Shown here: positions 19,204 to 28,234 of the stretch, piece by piece
How positions within the stretch are numbered: the stretch's first letter is position 1
Layout: each line of letters opens with the position of its first letter
Assembly: GCA_026399095.1 (NCBI GenBank)
Contig: JAPLRP010000030.1
Span: 25,908-89,907, forward strand
Reading direction: 5' to 3'
Source: Methylococcales bacterium
GTDB taxonomy: Bacteria; Pseudomonadota; Gammaproteobacteria; Methylococcales; Methylomonadaceae
Length of the DNA stretch: 64,000 nucleotides
Position numbers and translations under genes: made by a program
Notes under the pieces: model-generated
Databases searched by the model: none
What the model was told of the DNA's origin: nothing
What the model saw: only the letters and a program-made list of their open reading frames with translations

Positions 19204-20535
19204 GTGCAAAATCAGGAAGAAATAAATCGATTGAAAAACATTGTTCAAGATTTGTTGGACGAAGCAAAAAGACAGGGTGCCAGCGCATCTGAAGCTGGAT
19301 TGAGCCAGGAAAACGGTTTGACCGTTTCTGCTCGTTTGGGTGACGTAGAAACTATAGAACATCATTGTGGTCAAGGCCTTGGTATTACAGTCTATTTTGA
19401 TCAACGCAAAGGGTCTGCCAGTACTACTGACTTATCACCGGAATCGATTAAAGAAACAGTGAGTGCTGCCTGTAGTATTGCCCGCTATACCAGTGAAGAT
19501 GAATTTGCCGGTTTGCCTGAAAAAGACCTGCTTGCAACTGAATTCCCCGACTTGGATCTTAATCATCCTTGGGGAATTAGTGTTGATGATGCCATTGCAT
19601 TGGCTATTGAATGTGAAGATGCTGCTCGAAATTTTGATTCTGAAATCAGTAATTCGGAAGGGGCGTCAGTTAATACTCATCAAGGCACTCATGTGATGGG
19701 TAATAGTCTGGGGTTTCTTCATGGTTATACCTCAACTCGCCATTCCTTAAGTTGTTCGGTACTAGCACAGCGCGGCGAAAGTATGCAGCGCGATTATTGG
19801 TATAGTGTCGCAAGAAATGCTTTGAATTTGGAGGCAGCTTCTGAGATAGGAAAAAAAGCCGCGCAACGAGCGCTTAGGCGTTTGGAGGGGCGTACTTTAA
19901 GTACCCGTCAATGCCCTGTTTTGTATAGTGCAGAAATTGCCTCGGGTTTGCTATCTTCATTTATTGGCGCAATTAGTGGCGGCAATTTATATCGTAAGTC
20001 TTCTTTTTTACTGGATGCTTTAGATACACAAATTTTTCCTGAGTTTATTCGTATCTACGAGCAACCTCATTTAAAAGGTGCCTTAGGCAGTGCGGCATTC
20101 GACGGTGAGGGTGTTGCTACAAAATCCCACGATATTGTGAGTGAAGGTATTCTCCGTAGTTATGTGTTAAGTACCTATTCAGCGCGTAAACTAGGTTTGC
20201 ATAGTACAGGCAATGCGGGTGGTGTGCGTAATTTAACGATAGATACCGGTGCTCTTGATTTTCAGGGCATGCTAAAACAGTTGGATACCGGGTTATTGGT
20301 AACGGAGTTAATGGGACAGGGTGTTAATATTTTAACCGGGGATTATTCCCGTGGTGCTGCTGGCTTTTGGGTGGAAAACGGCCAAATCCAATATCCGGTT
20401 GAAGAAATTACTATCGCCGGCAATCTTAAAGACATGTTGAGAAATATTGTTGCCGTGGGTAATGATATTGATTATCGTGGAAATGTACGAACCGGTTCTA
20501 TTTTGGTCGAGCGTATGTCTATTGCCGGAGAGTAA
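19204..20535 (+). CDS. pmbA: Metalloprotease subunit PmbA/TldE
   Basis: Smaller subunit of the TldD/E complex; this family lacks the zinc HExxxH, and none is visible here. Landmarks are LGDVETIEHH near residue 40, the GQGLGITVYFDQRKGSASTTDLS block, and the C-terminal GVNILTGDYSRGAAGFWVENG and YPVEEITIAGNLKDM, which are diagnostic. It starts at GTG (19204) after an AAGAGAA ribosome binding site. With tldD nearby it completes the functional pair. Confidence 0.95.
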   Translation: MQNQEEINRLKNIVQDLLDEAKRQGASASEAGLSQENGLTVSARLGDVETIEHHCGQGLGITVYFDQRKGSASTTDLSPESIKETVSAACSIARYTSEDEFAGLPEKDLLATEFPDLDLNHPWGISVDDAIALAIECEDAARNFDSEISNSEGASVNTHQGTHVMGNSLGFLHGYTSTRHSLSCSVLAQRGESMQRDYWYSVARNALNLEAASEIGKKAAQRALRRLEGRTLSTRQCPVLYSAEIASGLLSSFIGAISGGNLYRKSSFLLDALDTQIFPEFIRIYEQPHLKGALGSAAFDGEGVATKSHDIVSEGILRSYVLSTYSARKLGLHSTGNAGGVRNLTIDTGALDFQGMLKQLDTGLLVTELMGQGVNILTGDYSRGAAGFWVENGQIQYPVEEITIAGNLKDMLRNIVAVGNDIDYRGNVRTGSILVERMSIAGE

Positions 20536-20596
20536 TTCGTTTTTATGGCTCAAATATATTCTTGCGGGATAAGATAATTCGCAACAAAAATAAACT

Positions 20597-20638
20597 GCCA
20601 CAGGCTTCCAGATTACTATTGGAATCTGTGGCGGCTTT
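20597..20638. terminator. Terminator between pmbA and pyrD
   Basis: GCCACAGGCTTCCA and TGGAATCTGTGGC form a long stem with two mismatches around a short loop, followed on the plus strand by GGCTTTTG. It sits between convergent genes and probably ends the pmbA transcript. Confidence 0.6.
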
Positions 20639-20683
20639 TGCAAGTAACCTAAAATAACTAATAGTCTTTTACTTGCTTTAACC

Positions 20684-21697
20684 TTACAAAGACTTAACTA
20701 TATCCTCAATCAACTGTGGTCCTCGATAAATCAGGCCACTGTATACCTGTAGCAAGTTCGCTCCTGCGTTTAATTTTTCTTGGGCATCCTCAGCGCTCAA
20801 AATGCCACCAGCCGCAATAATTGCAACGTTACCGTTGAGCTCAGTAGCTAATCCGCGGACAACATGCGTTGCTTTGTCTTTAACCGGCGCACCGCTTAAA
20901 CCGCCCGCTTCATTGGCAAGTGGATGGCCTGCAATCAAGTCCCTTGATATTGTCGTGTTGGTCGCAATTACACCGTCTATTTCAAATTCCAGTAACAATT
21001 TGGCAATGTGGGCTATTTCATCATCGTTTAGATCCGGTGCAATTTTAATGGCTAAAGGCACATAAAAACCTTGCTCTCGCTGCAACTTGAGTTGCTCATC
21101 TTTTAAGGTGGCAATGAGTACTTTAACCTCATCACCCTGTTGTAACTGACGCAAATTTTTAGTGTTGGGTGACGAAATATTAATAGTAATGTAACTGGCA
21201 GAGGCGTAGGCTTTTCTTAAACCGATTAAATAATCGTCAGTTGCATTTTCAATGGGCGTATCGAAATTTTTGCCGATATTAATGCCTAAAATGCCGGAGT
21301 AAGCACTCTGTTTTGCTTGGGCAAGCAAATGGTCTATGCCCAGATTATTAAAGCCCATGCGATTGATAATCGCTTGATGTTCAGGTAGTCTGAATAATCG
21401 CGGCTTAGGATTGCCGGGTTGCGGGCGAGGAGTAACCGTACCTATTTCTAAAAATCCAAAGCCTAAGGCATCCAAGGCGCTAATGTAATCGCCATTTTTA
21501 TCCATGCCCGCAGCAAGACCAACAGGATTTTTAAAGTTTAACCCCATAATATTAACCGGCTTATCAGCAATAGTTGGGTAGATGAGTTTCCCAATGCCGC
21601 TAGTCTGAGCAAGTTTTAAGAGCTTAAGGGTCACTTCGTGCGCAGTTTCTGGATCAAGTGAAAATAAAAAAGGACGAAGTAAGGGATAAAGATTCAT
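20684..21697 (-). CDS. pyrD: Dihydroorotate dehydrogenase (quinone), class 2
   Basis: FMN enzyme that oxidises dihydroorotate to orotate, passing electrons to ubiquinone at the inner membrane. Class 2 is shown by the N-terminal membrane-binding helices (PLLRPFLFSLDPETAHEVTLK) and the catalytic serine context NISSPNT. The FMN-binding motifs GLAAGMDKNG, IGTVTPRPQPGNPKPR, TNTT and GGILS are present. Length 337 is standard. It depends on the quinone made by the UbiX/UbiD pathway also in this window. Confidence 0.96.
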   Translation of the reverse strand: MNLYPLLRPFLFSLDPETAHEVTLKLLKLAQTSGIGKLIYPTIADKPVNIMGLNFKNPVGLAAGMDKNGDYISALDALGFGFLEIGTVTPRPQPGNPKPRLFRLPEHQAIINRMGFNNLGIDHLLAQAKQSAYSGILGINIGKNFDTPIENATDDYLIGLRKAYASASYITINISSPNTKNLRQLQQGDEVKVLIATLKDEQLKLQREQGFYVPLAIKIAPDLNDDEIAHIAKLLLEFEIDGVIATNTTISRDLIAGHPLANEAGGLSGAPVKDKATHVVRGLATELNGNVAIIAAGGILSAEDAQEKLNAGANLLQVYSGLIYRGPQLIEDIVKSL

Positions 21698-21789
21698 GGG
21701 CTTGCTATGGGGTTATTAGTGATAAGTTCGTTTAGGGTGTCTTAACTCAAAACGCTATAGAGTACATAGACTCGTGGGAATGACCTCAG

Positions 21790-22917
21790 TTAAAATTTTT
21801 TGTGGCTAAAGTCATTTCCACGATGAGTTAATCGGTAAGGTTCAGGTGCAACAGTAGTGGGGCGATTTAATATTAAATCAACCATCAGTTGTGCAGAGGC
21901 CGGCCCCATTACCAAACCATTTCTAAAATGACCGGCGTTAATGCTTAAGTTATCAATATCTGGATGTCGGTCGATATAGGGAACGCCCTCTTGAGTACCC
22001 GGCCTTAAGCCCGCCCAGTGATGGAGTAGTGGCGCTTTTTTAAGTGCAGGCAGTAAAGTTAAAGCAAAGTCAGTTAGACGTTCGCGGGCTACGGTGGTCG
22101 TGTTTTTATTAAAATCATCTTGCTCAACGGTACTGCCGGCCAGTATTTTGCCATCACGTCTGGGTATCAGGTATTGGTCGCCATCCAGAACCATCGTGCG
22201 TAATAAGTTGGGTTGTGCATCAAACAGCAACATTTGGCCTTTGACCGGAGCCACTTTCGGGGCATGGGTCAGCAGCTCAGGAAAAAGCTTCTCAAATAAA
22301 GAGCCCGTCCAAGCGCCCGCAGCAATAATGACTTGCTTCACAGGCAAGGTTCCGGTGGTCGTGTTGAGGTGAGTAATCTGATTTTTATCCAGCGTAAGAT
22401 CGGTTAGCTCGCAATGTTCACTTAGCGTTACACCTTTGTTAATAAGGTCTTGGATTAAGGACTTCACCAAGCGAGGATTGCGAGCTTGGGCAATGTCCGG
22501 TAGCCAAAGTGGATTATCCGGAAGGGTGTTTAAGTCCTTAAAAAAATCAGTTTCGGGTGTTTGATAAGTCATGCTATGTGTCTGGCACCAGTCAAGTGCC
22601 GCTGAAATATCAGGGTTTTTAGTGATTAACAAGCCACAAGGTGTCCATTCCGGGTCTTTGCCTGTATCAGCCATTAATTGCGCCGCTAAAGTGGGGTAGA
22701 GTTTTAGGCTTTGCAACGTCAGGCGGGTAATGGCATCGGCTTGTCGCCAAGGATAAAGCGGTAATAAAATACCGCCACCTGCCCAAGAAGATTCTTGTCC
22801 CAAGCGATTTTTTTCAATAACGGTTACCGTCGCGCCGGCATTAAAAAATTCCCGGGCGGTTAAAAGGCCAATAACGCCGCCGCCAATAATGGTAATGTCT
22901 GGGGTTTTAGTCATCAA
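21790..22917 (-). CDS. thiO: Glycine oxidase ThiO-like FAD amine oxidase
   Basis: DAO-family flavoenzyme. The N-terminal dinucleotide-binding motif is TIIGGGVIGLLTAREF (about residues 9-24), followed by ESSWAGGGILLPLYPWR, a hallmark of ThiO. The C-terminal HWAGLRPGTQEGVPYI and NAGHFRNGLVMGPASA segments complete the FAD site. ThiO oxidises glycine to the imine needed for the thiazole of thiamine in organisms lacking ThiH. No other thi gene and no THI-box-like element is seen nearby, so its regulation is not evident. Confidence 0.88.
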   Translation of the reverse strand: MMTKTPDITIIGGGVIGLLTAREFFNAGATVTVIEKNRLGQESSWAGGGILLPLYPWRQADAITRLTLQSLKLYPTLAAQLMADTGKDPEWTPCGLLITKNPDISAALDWCQTHSMTYQTPETDFFKDLNTLPDNPLWLPDIAQARNPRLVKSLIQDLINKGVTLSEHCELTDLTLDKNQITHLNTTTGTLPVKQVIIAAGAWTGSLFEKLFPELLTHAPKVAPVKGQMLLFDAQPNLLRTMVLDGDQYLIPRRDGKILAGSTVEQDDFNKNTTTVARERLTDFALTLLPALKKAPLLHHWAGLRPGTQEGVPYIDRHPDIDNLSINAGHFRNGLVMGPASAQLMVDLILNRPTTVAPEPYRLTHRGNDFSHKKF

Positions 22918-23381
22918 TAAAAGTAAGGGTTAAGCTTATGTTGCGTAGGCTGGCAAACATCTAAAAAAGCAATAGAATGGCATTGACGTGGCTTTATTCA
23001 TGCTTTGGGAATTTAATAGGCTATATTATGACTGATTTAAGCTTAACTTGCTTCGAGTTATCTATGAGGACATCTATTTCTAGGCGCTGTTCTTAGCTTA
23101 AGTAATGGCTTGGCTTGAATTTAAGGTTTGGAGTAAGGATAATCTCTGGTTGTTGTAAGTTGGGTTATTTATAGAGTTTTGTTGTTTTTTACAGACAAAT
23201 ACATAAATTAACTTAACAAAAATAGATAACTTATTGATAATTAATGAGTATTTATTTTAAAAATAAATACTCTAAAGCTTGAAGGTAAATAGATTTACTG
23301 TTATTATTCTTTCCGTGGAAGAGGATTTGTTGTATTTATGCAAATTTTTTGTAAATTAACAACCCATGAGGGGGAACGTAA
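22918..23381 (+). promoter_or_regulatory. 464-bp intergenic region upstream of the barrel porin gene
   Basis: No gene found. It separates divergent thiO and the porin gene and must carry both promoters. The one strong element is a perfect hairpin at 23246-23272 with 12-bp arms starting GAGTATTTATTT and a 3-nt loop, 110 bp before the porin start. It has no T-tract and is placed where it could affect porin mRNA stability or initiation. The porin start is preceded by GAGGGGGAACGTAA, a strong ribosome binding site. Confidence 0.5.
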
Positions 23382-24269
23382 ATGATTAGTAAAAATAAAA
23401 TGTATTTGGGCGTAGCCTTGGCAACCTTAACTATGGCGGGTGCTATGGTTTCTCCACAAGCGACTGCTGCTGAATCAAAAGCAGAGCGTATGGCTAAAGC
23501 AGCAAACACTAAAGCTGAAGTATTAGAAGCTCAACTTCAAGCCATGCAAGATGAATTGGTTAGTTTAAGAGCACAAGTTAGTGCGGCAGCACCAGCAGCA
23601 GCGGTATCAGCAGACACACAAAAAGTTCAAGAATTAGACGCTTGGATGACTTCAGTTAAATCTGAGCCAGTAGTAAAGAAAGCTAAAGACAATATGTTGT
23701 ATTTCCGTGGTGGTTATTCAGGAAATGATCAGTCTATGGTTGCTACAACCAATACTTGGAATGGTCATCAATTAGCTGAAACTACTAAAGGTGGTACTGG
23801 TGGTTGGAATTTTGGTGCCGGTATTGATTTTAGTCTAAATGATGATTTGTTTGGCTTGATGGATAAGACTGAGTTGTTAGGTGAATTAGATCTGAATTAT
23901 GTTGATTTAGGTACATTTACCAGTGGTGTTACCCCGACACTTTTGGGTCTTAAGGGTACTGCTACTACAGCTACTCAAAGTATGCTAAGAATTAATGCCT
24001 CGCCAAAAATTAAATTCATGAAGGGTGAGAAAATCAGACCTTGGATCATTCCAGTGGGTTTTACTTTGAACGTAATCAGTCCACCATCACAAGTTAATGC
24101 CATCACTGAGCTAAAGCCAGCGATGAACTTTGGTACGGGTGTCGATTACAACGTTTGGAAAAGTTTGTATATCGGTGCTGATGTACGTTACTTCTTGGCA
24201 ACGACTCAGCTTGACGGTACCAATGTTAACGGTTTAACAGCAGGTGGTTCAGTTGGTTTTGGTTTCTAA
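23382..24269 (+). CDS. Outer-membrane beta-barrel (porin-like) protein with coiled-coil N-terminus
   Basis: A 295-residue precursor with a Sec signal ending about residue 29 (SPQATAAES). Residues about 30-70 form a coiled coil (AERMAKAANTKAEVLEAQLQAM), then an Ala-rich linker, then a barrel region rich in alternating aromatic strands, beginning MLYFRGGYSGND and ending in the C-terminal aromatic pair GFGF typical of outer-membrane insertion signals. The coiled coil resembles the trimerising or peptidoglycan-linked stalks of some porins. An unusually strong ribosome binding site and downstream terminator suggest high expression. Substrate is not predictable. Confidence 0.8.
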   Translation: MISKNKMYLGVALATLTMAGAMVSPQATAAESKAERMAKAANTKAEVLEAQLQAMQDELVSLRAQVSAAAPAAAVSADTQKVQELDAWMTSVKSEPVVKKAKDNMLYFRGGYSGNDQSMVATTNTWNGHQLAETTKGGTGGWNFGAGIDFSLNDDLFGLMDKTELLGELDLNYVDLGTFTSGVTPTLLGLKGTATTATQSMLRINASPKIKFMKGEKIRPWIIPVGFTLNVISPPSQVNAITELKPAMNFGTGVDYNVWKSLYIGADVRYFLATTQLDGTNVNGLTAGGSVGFGF

Positions 24270-24294
24270 GCAAGTCGCTTAAAACTTTAGCTGA

Positions 24295-24329
24295 TAAAAA
24301 AGGAGGGCCTAACAGCTCTCCTTTTTTTT
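24295..24329 (+). terminator. Rho-independent terminator after the porin gene
   Basis: AGGAG pairs with CTCCT across a 12-nt loop, flanked upstream by an A-run and followed by eight Ts; the A/T runs extend the stem. It lies 26 bp after the porin stop. Confidence 0.8.
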
Positions 24330-24603
24330 GTCTAAAATTTAGTGATACTTTTTTGATGATGGTGCTTTATCTTTACAGCTAGTGTTGAAAGGTCTTATCA
24401 TGATTAGATTAGAATCATTTTGTTAATGTTAAATTATGCAGTTTTTTAAGTTAACGAAAGTTACAAAACTTTGATAAATTTAATTAGCGTGCTGAAGTTG
24501 CTGTCTATGAGAAGAGCTGTTACGAAAGAAATTACTCTTACATACAAAGCTAATTCTTTTAAATGTAGACAATATCTTGTAGTGCGTTTAACTCAAATAA
24601 ATA
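24330..24603. other. Intergenic region before pip
   Basis: AT-rich, no gene, repeat or convincing promoter seen. The pip ATG at 24604 has no evident Shine-Dalgarno sequence (ACTCAAATAAATA upstream). Confidence 0.4.
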
Positions 24604-25545
24604 ATGAAAACCCTGTACCCTGAAATATCCCCTTTTCACACTTTTTTTCTTGAAACGGGTAGTAAGCATTCTGTTTATGTAGAGCAAAGTGGTATTCCTG
24701 AAGGTATTCCTGTGCTTTTTTTGCACGGTGGGCCGTGTTCAGGAACGAAGCCCGATCATCGACGTTTTTTTAATCCCGAGCACTATCATATTATTCTGTT
24801 TGATCAGCGAGGTTGTGGCTTGTCTTTGCCTTTTGGCGAGTTGGAGAATAATACTACGCAAGATTTGATTGATGATATGGAGCGTATTCGACAACACTTG
24901 AGCATCGAGCAATGGATGTTGTTTGGTGGTTCTTGGGGGGCTGCATTGGCTTTGTTATATGCTCAACAGCATCAAGACAAAGTCCTTGGGATGATTATCC
25001 GCGCGGTATTTTTAGCGCGACTGCAAGATTTAGAGTGGTTTGCAAAAGTTGGCGCCAATCTAATTTACCCTGAACAATGGCAACGACTAATTGAGAGCAT
25101 TCCCGCACAAGCTCGGGAAGATGTCGTAAAAGGTTTGTGTTCGGCCTTGTGGGGTGATGATGAGGTGGCAAAAAGAAGGGTTACCAAGGAATGGATGGGG
25201 TGGGGTGGGCAGGTTGCTTTAGGTAACGATTTTAAACCCGGCCGCCCCAGCGATCATGTGACTGATAAAATGGTCAAACAAGTCGGCATGGAATTACATT
25301 ATGCCAAAAATCATTATTTTGTAACGGAAAACCAGATTCTGGAAAACTGTGCTATTTTACAAAATATTCCGGCTATCATTATCCACGGCCGTCAGGATTT
25401 AGTTTGTCCCATAGAAGCCGGAATGAGACTGCATCAGGCACTTCCAAAAGCGGAATACATTATATTACCTAATGCCGGACATATAGCTCAAGGTTCAGAA
25501 ATGATCGATGCGCTGGTTTCTGCGACTGATAAATTCGTGGCTTAA
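24604..25545 (+). CDS. pip: Proline iminopeptidase (alpha/beta hydrolase)
   Basis: S33 peptidase releasing N-terminal proline. The nucleophile elbow is GGSWGA (Ser about residue 110), with LFGGSWGAALALLYA around it; the oxyanion region is LHGGPCSG, where most family members have HGGPGGG. The DQRGCGLS motif, the IIHGRQDLVCP aspartate and the NAGHIA histidine complete the triad. Length 313 is standard. The ubiX gene follows 25 bp later, probably in the same transcript though functionally unrelated. Confidence 0.9.
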   Translation: MKTLYPEISPFHTFFLETGSKHSVYVEQSGIPEGIPVLFLHGGPCSGTKPDHRRFFNPEHYHIILFDQRGCGLSLPFGELENNTTQDLIDDMERIRQHLSIEQWMLFGGSWGAALALLYAQQHQDKVLGMIIRAVFLARLQDLEWFAKVGANLIYPEQWQRLIESIPAQAREDVVKGLCSALWGDDEVAKRRVTKEWMGWGGQVALGNDFKPGRPSDHVTDKMVKQVGMELHYAKNHYFVTENQILENCAILQNIPAIIIHGRQDLVCPIEAGMRLHQALPKAEYIILPNAGHIAQGSEMIDALVSATDKFVA

Positions 25546-25570
25546 GCCTCTTTCATCATAACTTTATAAA

Positions 25571-26146
25571 ATGACTCAGAAAAAACGTTTAATTATTGCC
25601 ATGACTGGTGCAACGGGTGCCGTTTATGGTGTAAGGATGTTGCAAATTTTACAGGAACAAGAAGAATGGGAAACGCATCTTGTTATATCCGATGCGGGCG
25701 TGGTGAATTTAAAACACGAAATGGATATGAAGCGGGCCGAACTGTTTAAGTTGGCCGATGTGACGCATGGCATTGATGATATTGCTGCCAGTATTTCCAG
25801 TGGCGGTTTTAAAACTGAAGGAATGATTATTGCACCTTGTTCAATGAAAACCTTGGCCGCAGTGGCTCATGGCTTTGGTGATAATCTGATTTCACGATCC
25901 GCTGATGTTGTTTTAAAAGAACGTAGGCGCTTGGTAGTTATGCCCCGTGAAACCCCTTTAAATTTGGTGCATATCAGAAATATGGGCATTGTGACGGAAA
26001 TGGGTGGGATTATGTTTCCACCCATGCCGGCTTTTTACAGCAAAACCGATTCATTAACAGCGATGGTGAACGAAACGGTCGGTCGGGTACTGGATATGTT
26101 CGGCGTTAATGTTGAGGGCTTATATACGCCATGGGAAGGCTTGTAA
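25571..26146 (+). CDS. ubiX: Flavin prenyltransferase UbiX
   Basis: Makes prenylated FMN from FMN and dimethylallyl phosphate, the cofactor of UbiD. N-terminal IIAMTGATGAVYGVRML is the flavin-binding start; CSMKTLAAVAHGFGDNL and ERRRLVVMPRETPLNLVHIRNM are diagnostic. The later MPAFY motif is present. Its length of 191 residues is usual. The stop codon lies at the outer edge of a 57-bp perfect palindrome that probably ends this transcript. Confidence 0.95.
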   Translation: MTQKKRLIIAMTGATGAVYGVRMLQILQEQEEWETHLVISDAGVVNLKHEMDMKRAELFKLADVTHGIDDIAASISSGGFKTEGMIIAPCSMKTLAAVAHGFGDNLISRSADVVLKERRRLVVMPRETPLNLVHIRNMGIVTEMGGIMFPPMPAFYSKTDSLTAMVNETVGRVLDMFGVNVEGLYTPWEGL

Positions 26147-26201
26147 CTTGTAGGAGTGGCTTTAGCCACGATAATCGTGGCTAAAGCCACTCCTACAAGT
26201 T
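26145..26201. repeat. 57-bp perfect palindrome, REP-like (bidirectional terminator candidate)
   Basis: Two 28-bp arms, perfectly complementary around a single A at 26173. Each arm carries TAGGAGTGGCTTTAGCCACG, itself containing the internal hairpin GTGGCTTTAGCCAC. This resembles gammaproteobacterial REP sequences of the GTAGGAG(C)GGC type arranged as an inverted pair (BIME). It takes up all the space between convergent ubiX and pqqE and overlaps the ubiX stop. No second copy is seen in the window. Confidence 0.8.
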
Positions 26202-26207
26202 GAACGC

Positions 26208-27335
26208 TTAAGATAAAAGCTTTGAGTTTTTACTGTTTCTAAACAGTAACGGTTTTTCATTGGCAGATAACGCGCTTTTAGCCGCCGAATCTACTGCTTG
26301 CTGAATAACGCCATGATCAGGTGATTTACTGCATACCGGATCGGCGTTATACATATCGCCAGTCAATAAATAGGCTTGGCAATGGCAGCCACCAAAATCC
26401 TTGTCTTTTTCATCGCAACTGCGACAAGGCTCTTTCATCCAGTCGTCGCCTCTAAAAAAATTAAAGGCTTTTGACTCATTCCAGATTTCTTCAATGCTGA
26501 AGTCTTTAACATTTGGGCAATTCAGTCCGGGTAATTCTCGTGCTGAATGACAAGGTAAAGCAACGCCATCCGGTGCGACAGTTAAAAAGGTAGTGCCCCA
26601 GCCGTTCATACAGGCTTTGGGTCGGTCTTCATAAAAATCCGGTACGACATAATAAATTTTCATTTTACCCGTAACGGTTTCTTTAAATGCCTGAGCAATG
26701 GCTTCGGCTTTTTCAAATTGTGCTTGGGTAGGTAGCAATAAATCACGATTGGCGTGCGCCCAGCCGTAATATTGGGTGTTAGCAAGTTCTAGATAATCAG
26801 CGCCCAACTCTTCTGCCATTGCCAATATTTCCGGCATTTGATGTATATTTTCGCGGTGGATAACTACGCATAATACCATCGGATAGCCGTGTTTTTTTAC
26901 CAGATGCGCAACTTGCTTTTTGTGTTCAAACGAAGCTGTACCGGCGATATGGTCGTTTAGCTCTTGGCTACTGGCCTGAATGCTCACCTGAATATGATCC
27001 AATCCCGCTTCTTTAAGTTGGATGATTTTTTCTTCGGTCAGTCCGTAGCCTGATGTAATTAGGTTGGAATAATACCCCAAGTCTCTGGCGTGTTTAACCA
27101 GTTCGGTTAAATCTTGGCGGGTGAGGGGTTCTCCTCCCGAAAAACCTAATTGTACGGCACCCATTTTACGGGCTTGGGTCAATACGCGTTTCCAATCTTC
27201 GGTGTCTAATTCAGTTTGATATTTTGAATAATCAATCGGATTAGAGCAATATGGGCACTGTAACGGGCAAGCGTAGGTGAGCTCAGCTAGTAACCAGCGC
27301 GGCGGTGTGATTTTAGTTTTGATTAATCCAGCCAT
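26208..27335 (-). CDS. pqqE: PqqA peptide cyclase PqqE (radical SAM)
   Basis: Radical SAM enzyme that crosslinks the Glu and Tyr of PqqA, the first step in PQQ synthesis. The SAM cluster motif is CPLQCPYC (Cys spacing 3 and 2, near residue 20), followed by GFSGGEPL. The C-terminal SPASM region keeps the auxiliary-cluster cysteines ([16 protein letters not shown] and a later PVCSKSPDH). Length 375 is standard. It overlaps pqqD by 23 bp; PqqD delivers the peptide to PqqE, so coupling makes sense. Last gene of the operon. Confidence 0.97.
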   Translation of the reverse strand: MAGLIKTKITPPRWLLAELTYACPLQCPYCSNPIDYSKYQTELDTEDWKRVLTQARKMGAVQLGFSGGEPLTRQDLTELVKHARDLGYYSNLITSGYGLTEEKIIQLKEAGLDHIQVSIQASSQELNDHIAGTASFEHKKQVAHLVKKHGYPMVLCVVIHRENIHQMPEILAMAEELGADYLELANTQYYGWAHANRDLLLPTQAQFEKAEAIAQAFKETVTGKMKIYYVVPDFYEDRPKACMNGWGTTFLTVAPDGVALPCHSARELPGLNCPNVKDFSIEEIWNESKAFNFFRGDDWMKEPCRSCDEKDKDFGGCHCQAYLLTGDMYNADPVCSKSPDHGVIQQAVDSAAKSALSANEKPLLFRNSKNSKLLS

Positions 27336-27585
27336 TTTGTAGTGCGACCTTCAGGAAAGCGGTGATGTCGTTGGTAAGACCCGACGTGGAAAATTTTTTC
27401 TCAAGATCACTGATAATTTGGGCAATATTGCGTGTGCCGTCACAGAGTTTCAGGATTTCAGCTGAACTCTCATTGAGTTCTACCATGCCTTCCGGGTAAA
27501 GAATGACATTTTTTTGTTGTACTTCTTCCCATTGCAAACGGTGGGTGCGGGAAAATTGAATGGGCAGTTCCGGGTTTATGGTCAT
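27313..27585 (-). CDS. pqqD: PqqA-binding chaperone PqqD
   Basis: A 90-residue peptide chaperone that binds PqqA and presents it to PqqE; the fold is the RiPP recognition element. Recognisable text includes [23 protein letters not shown] and [15 protein letters not shown] with the ending typical of PqqD. It follows a 28-bp gap after the YgiT-like gene and overlaps pqqE. Confidence 0.95.
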   Translation of the reverse strand: MTINPELPIQFSRTHRLQWEEVQQKNVILYPEGMVELNESSAEILKLCDGTRNIAQIISDLEKKFSTSGLTNDITAFLKVALQNGWINQN

Positions 27586-27613
27586 TTTTAATGTTTGGTT
27601 TTAGGGATGGGTT

Positions 27614-27871
27614 TTATAAAGATAGTGTGGCAAAATCTTCAACGGCCACCTGCATGATTCGCTGTGGTTGTCTTTTTTGGTGAGTGATAGCAAGGTAGTC
27701 GTTTTCGATTTTTTGTAATACTCCCGCATCAAAGTATTGCTCACCGCAAAATGTGCATTCCAGGCAAGGTACGTTTTCAACCACTAACATCTGTTGATCT
27801 TTTTGATAAATGTAGCGTGTAGTTTTACTGTTAAGGTTTTTGTGGCCACAAAATACGCACTGTTCTGACAT
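27614..27871 (-). CDS. YgiT-type zinc-finger protein (antitoxin candidate)
   Basis: An 85-residue protein with two CxxC pairs: CVFCGH near the N-terminus and CLECTFCGEQYFDAG, the MqsA/YgiT-type zinc finger. The MqsA helix-turn-helix domain is absent, so it is of the short YgiT class found next to DUF4258 proteins. Its ATG shares one base with the stop of the DUF4258 gene (TAATG), so the two are translationally coupled. Such pairs are predicted toxin-antitoxin modules, but activity is not proven. It is an unexpected insertion inside the pqq operon. Confidence 0.85.
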   Translation of the reverse strand: MSEQCVFCGHKNLNSKTTRYIYQKDQQMLVVENVPCLECTFCGEQYFDAGVLQKIENDYLAITHQKRQPQRIMQVAVEDFATLSL

Positions 27872-28182
27872 TATGAATTACCTCGTTCAAAAGGGTTTTT
27901 AAACTTGGGTGGTGTAGGAATATAGACGGTAATAATTACCAGTGTTTTAACCATACATCCACAGACTACATGAATGGGAATGCCGTCATCAGTAAATCCT
28001 GCGACCAAACAGCTTACACCTCGACCAGTATCTGTGTATTGTTCAAGAATACGTCCGTTAAGTAAAGCTTGTGCTACTTGAATCAATGTTAAATTATCAT
28101 TTTGCCGCTTTTGGTCGCCATGCCGAGAATACCGATAATCATCATCACGTATGGCTTGTTTTATCCAGTCTATTGCAATCAT
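27871..28182 (-). CDS. DUF4258 protein (toxin candidate)
   Basis: I place the start at the ATG at 28182, giving 103 residues beginning MIAIDWIKQAIRDDDYRYS. The DUF4258 signature is seen: RYSRHGDQKRQNDNLTLIQV, then the VSCLVAGFTDDGIPIHVVCG and KTLVIITVYIP strands. This fold is related to RelE/BrnT-like toxins. An open frame extends to 28314 but it overlaps pqqC and is not family-like. Together with the YgiT gene it forms a two-gene cassette between pqqC and pqqD, 52 bp after pqqC. Confidence 0.82.
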   Translation of the reverse strand: MIAIDWIKQAIRDDDYRYSRHGDQKRQNDNLTLIQVAQALLNGRILEQYTDTGRGVSCLVAGFTDDGIPIHVVCGCMVKTLVIITVYIPTPPKFKNPFERGNS

Positions 28183-28234
28183 AGGGCGGCTTTTGTCAAT
28201 AAACTGCTGATTTAGACTAATGAAAAGGTAATGA

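Noticed and set aside
22918..23381. Riboswitch upstream of thiO or of the porin gene
   Set aside because: No THI-box-like CTGAGA or other conserved riboswitch core was found; only one AT-rich hairpin is present.
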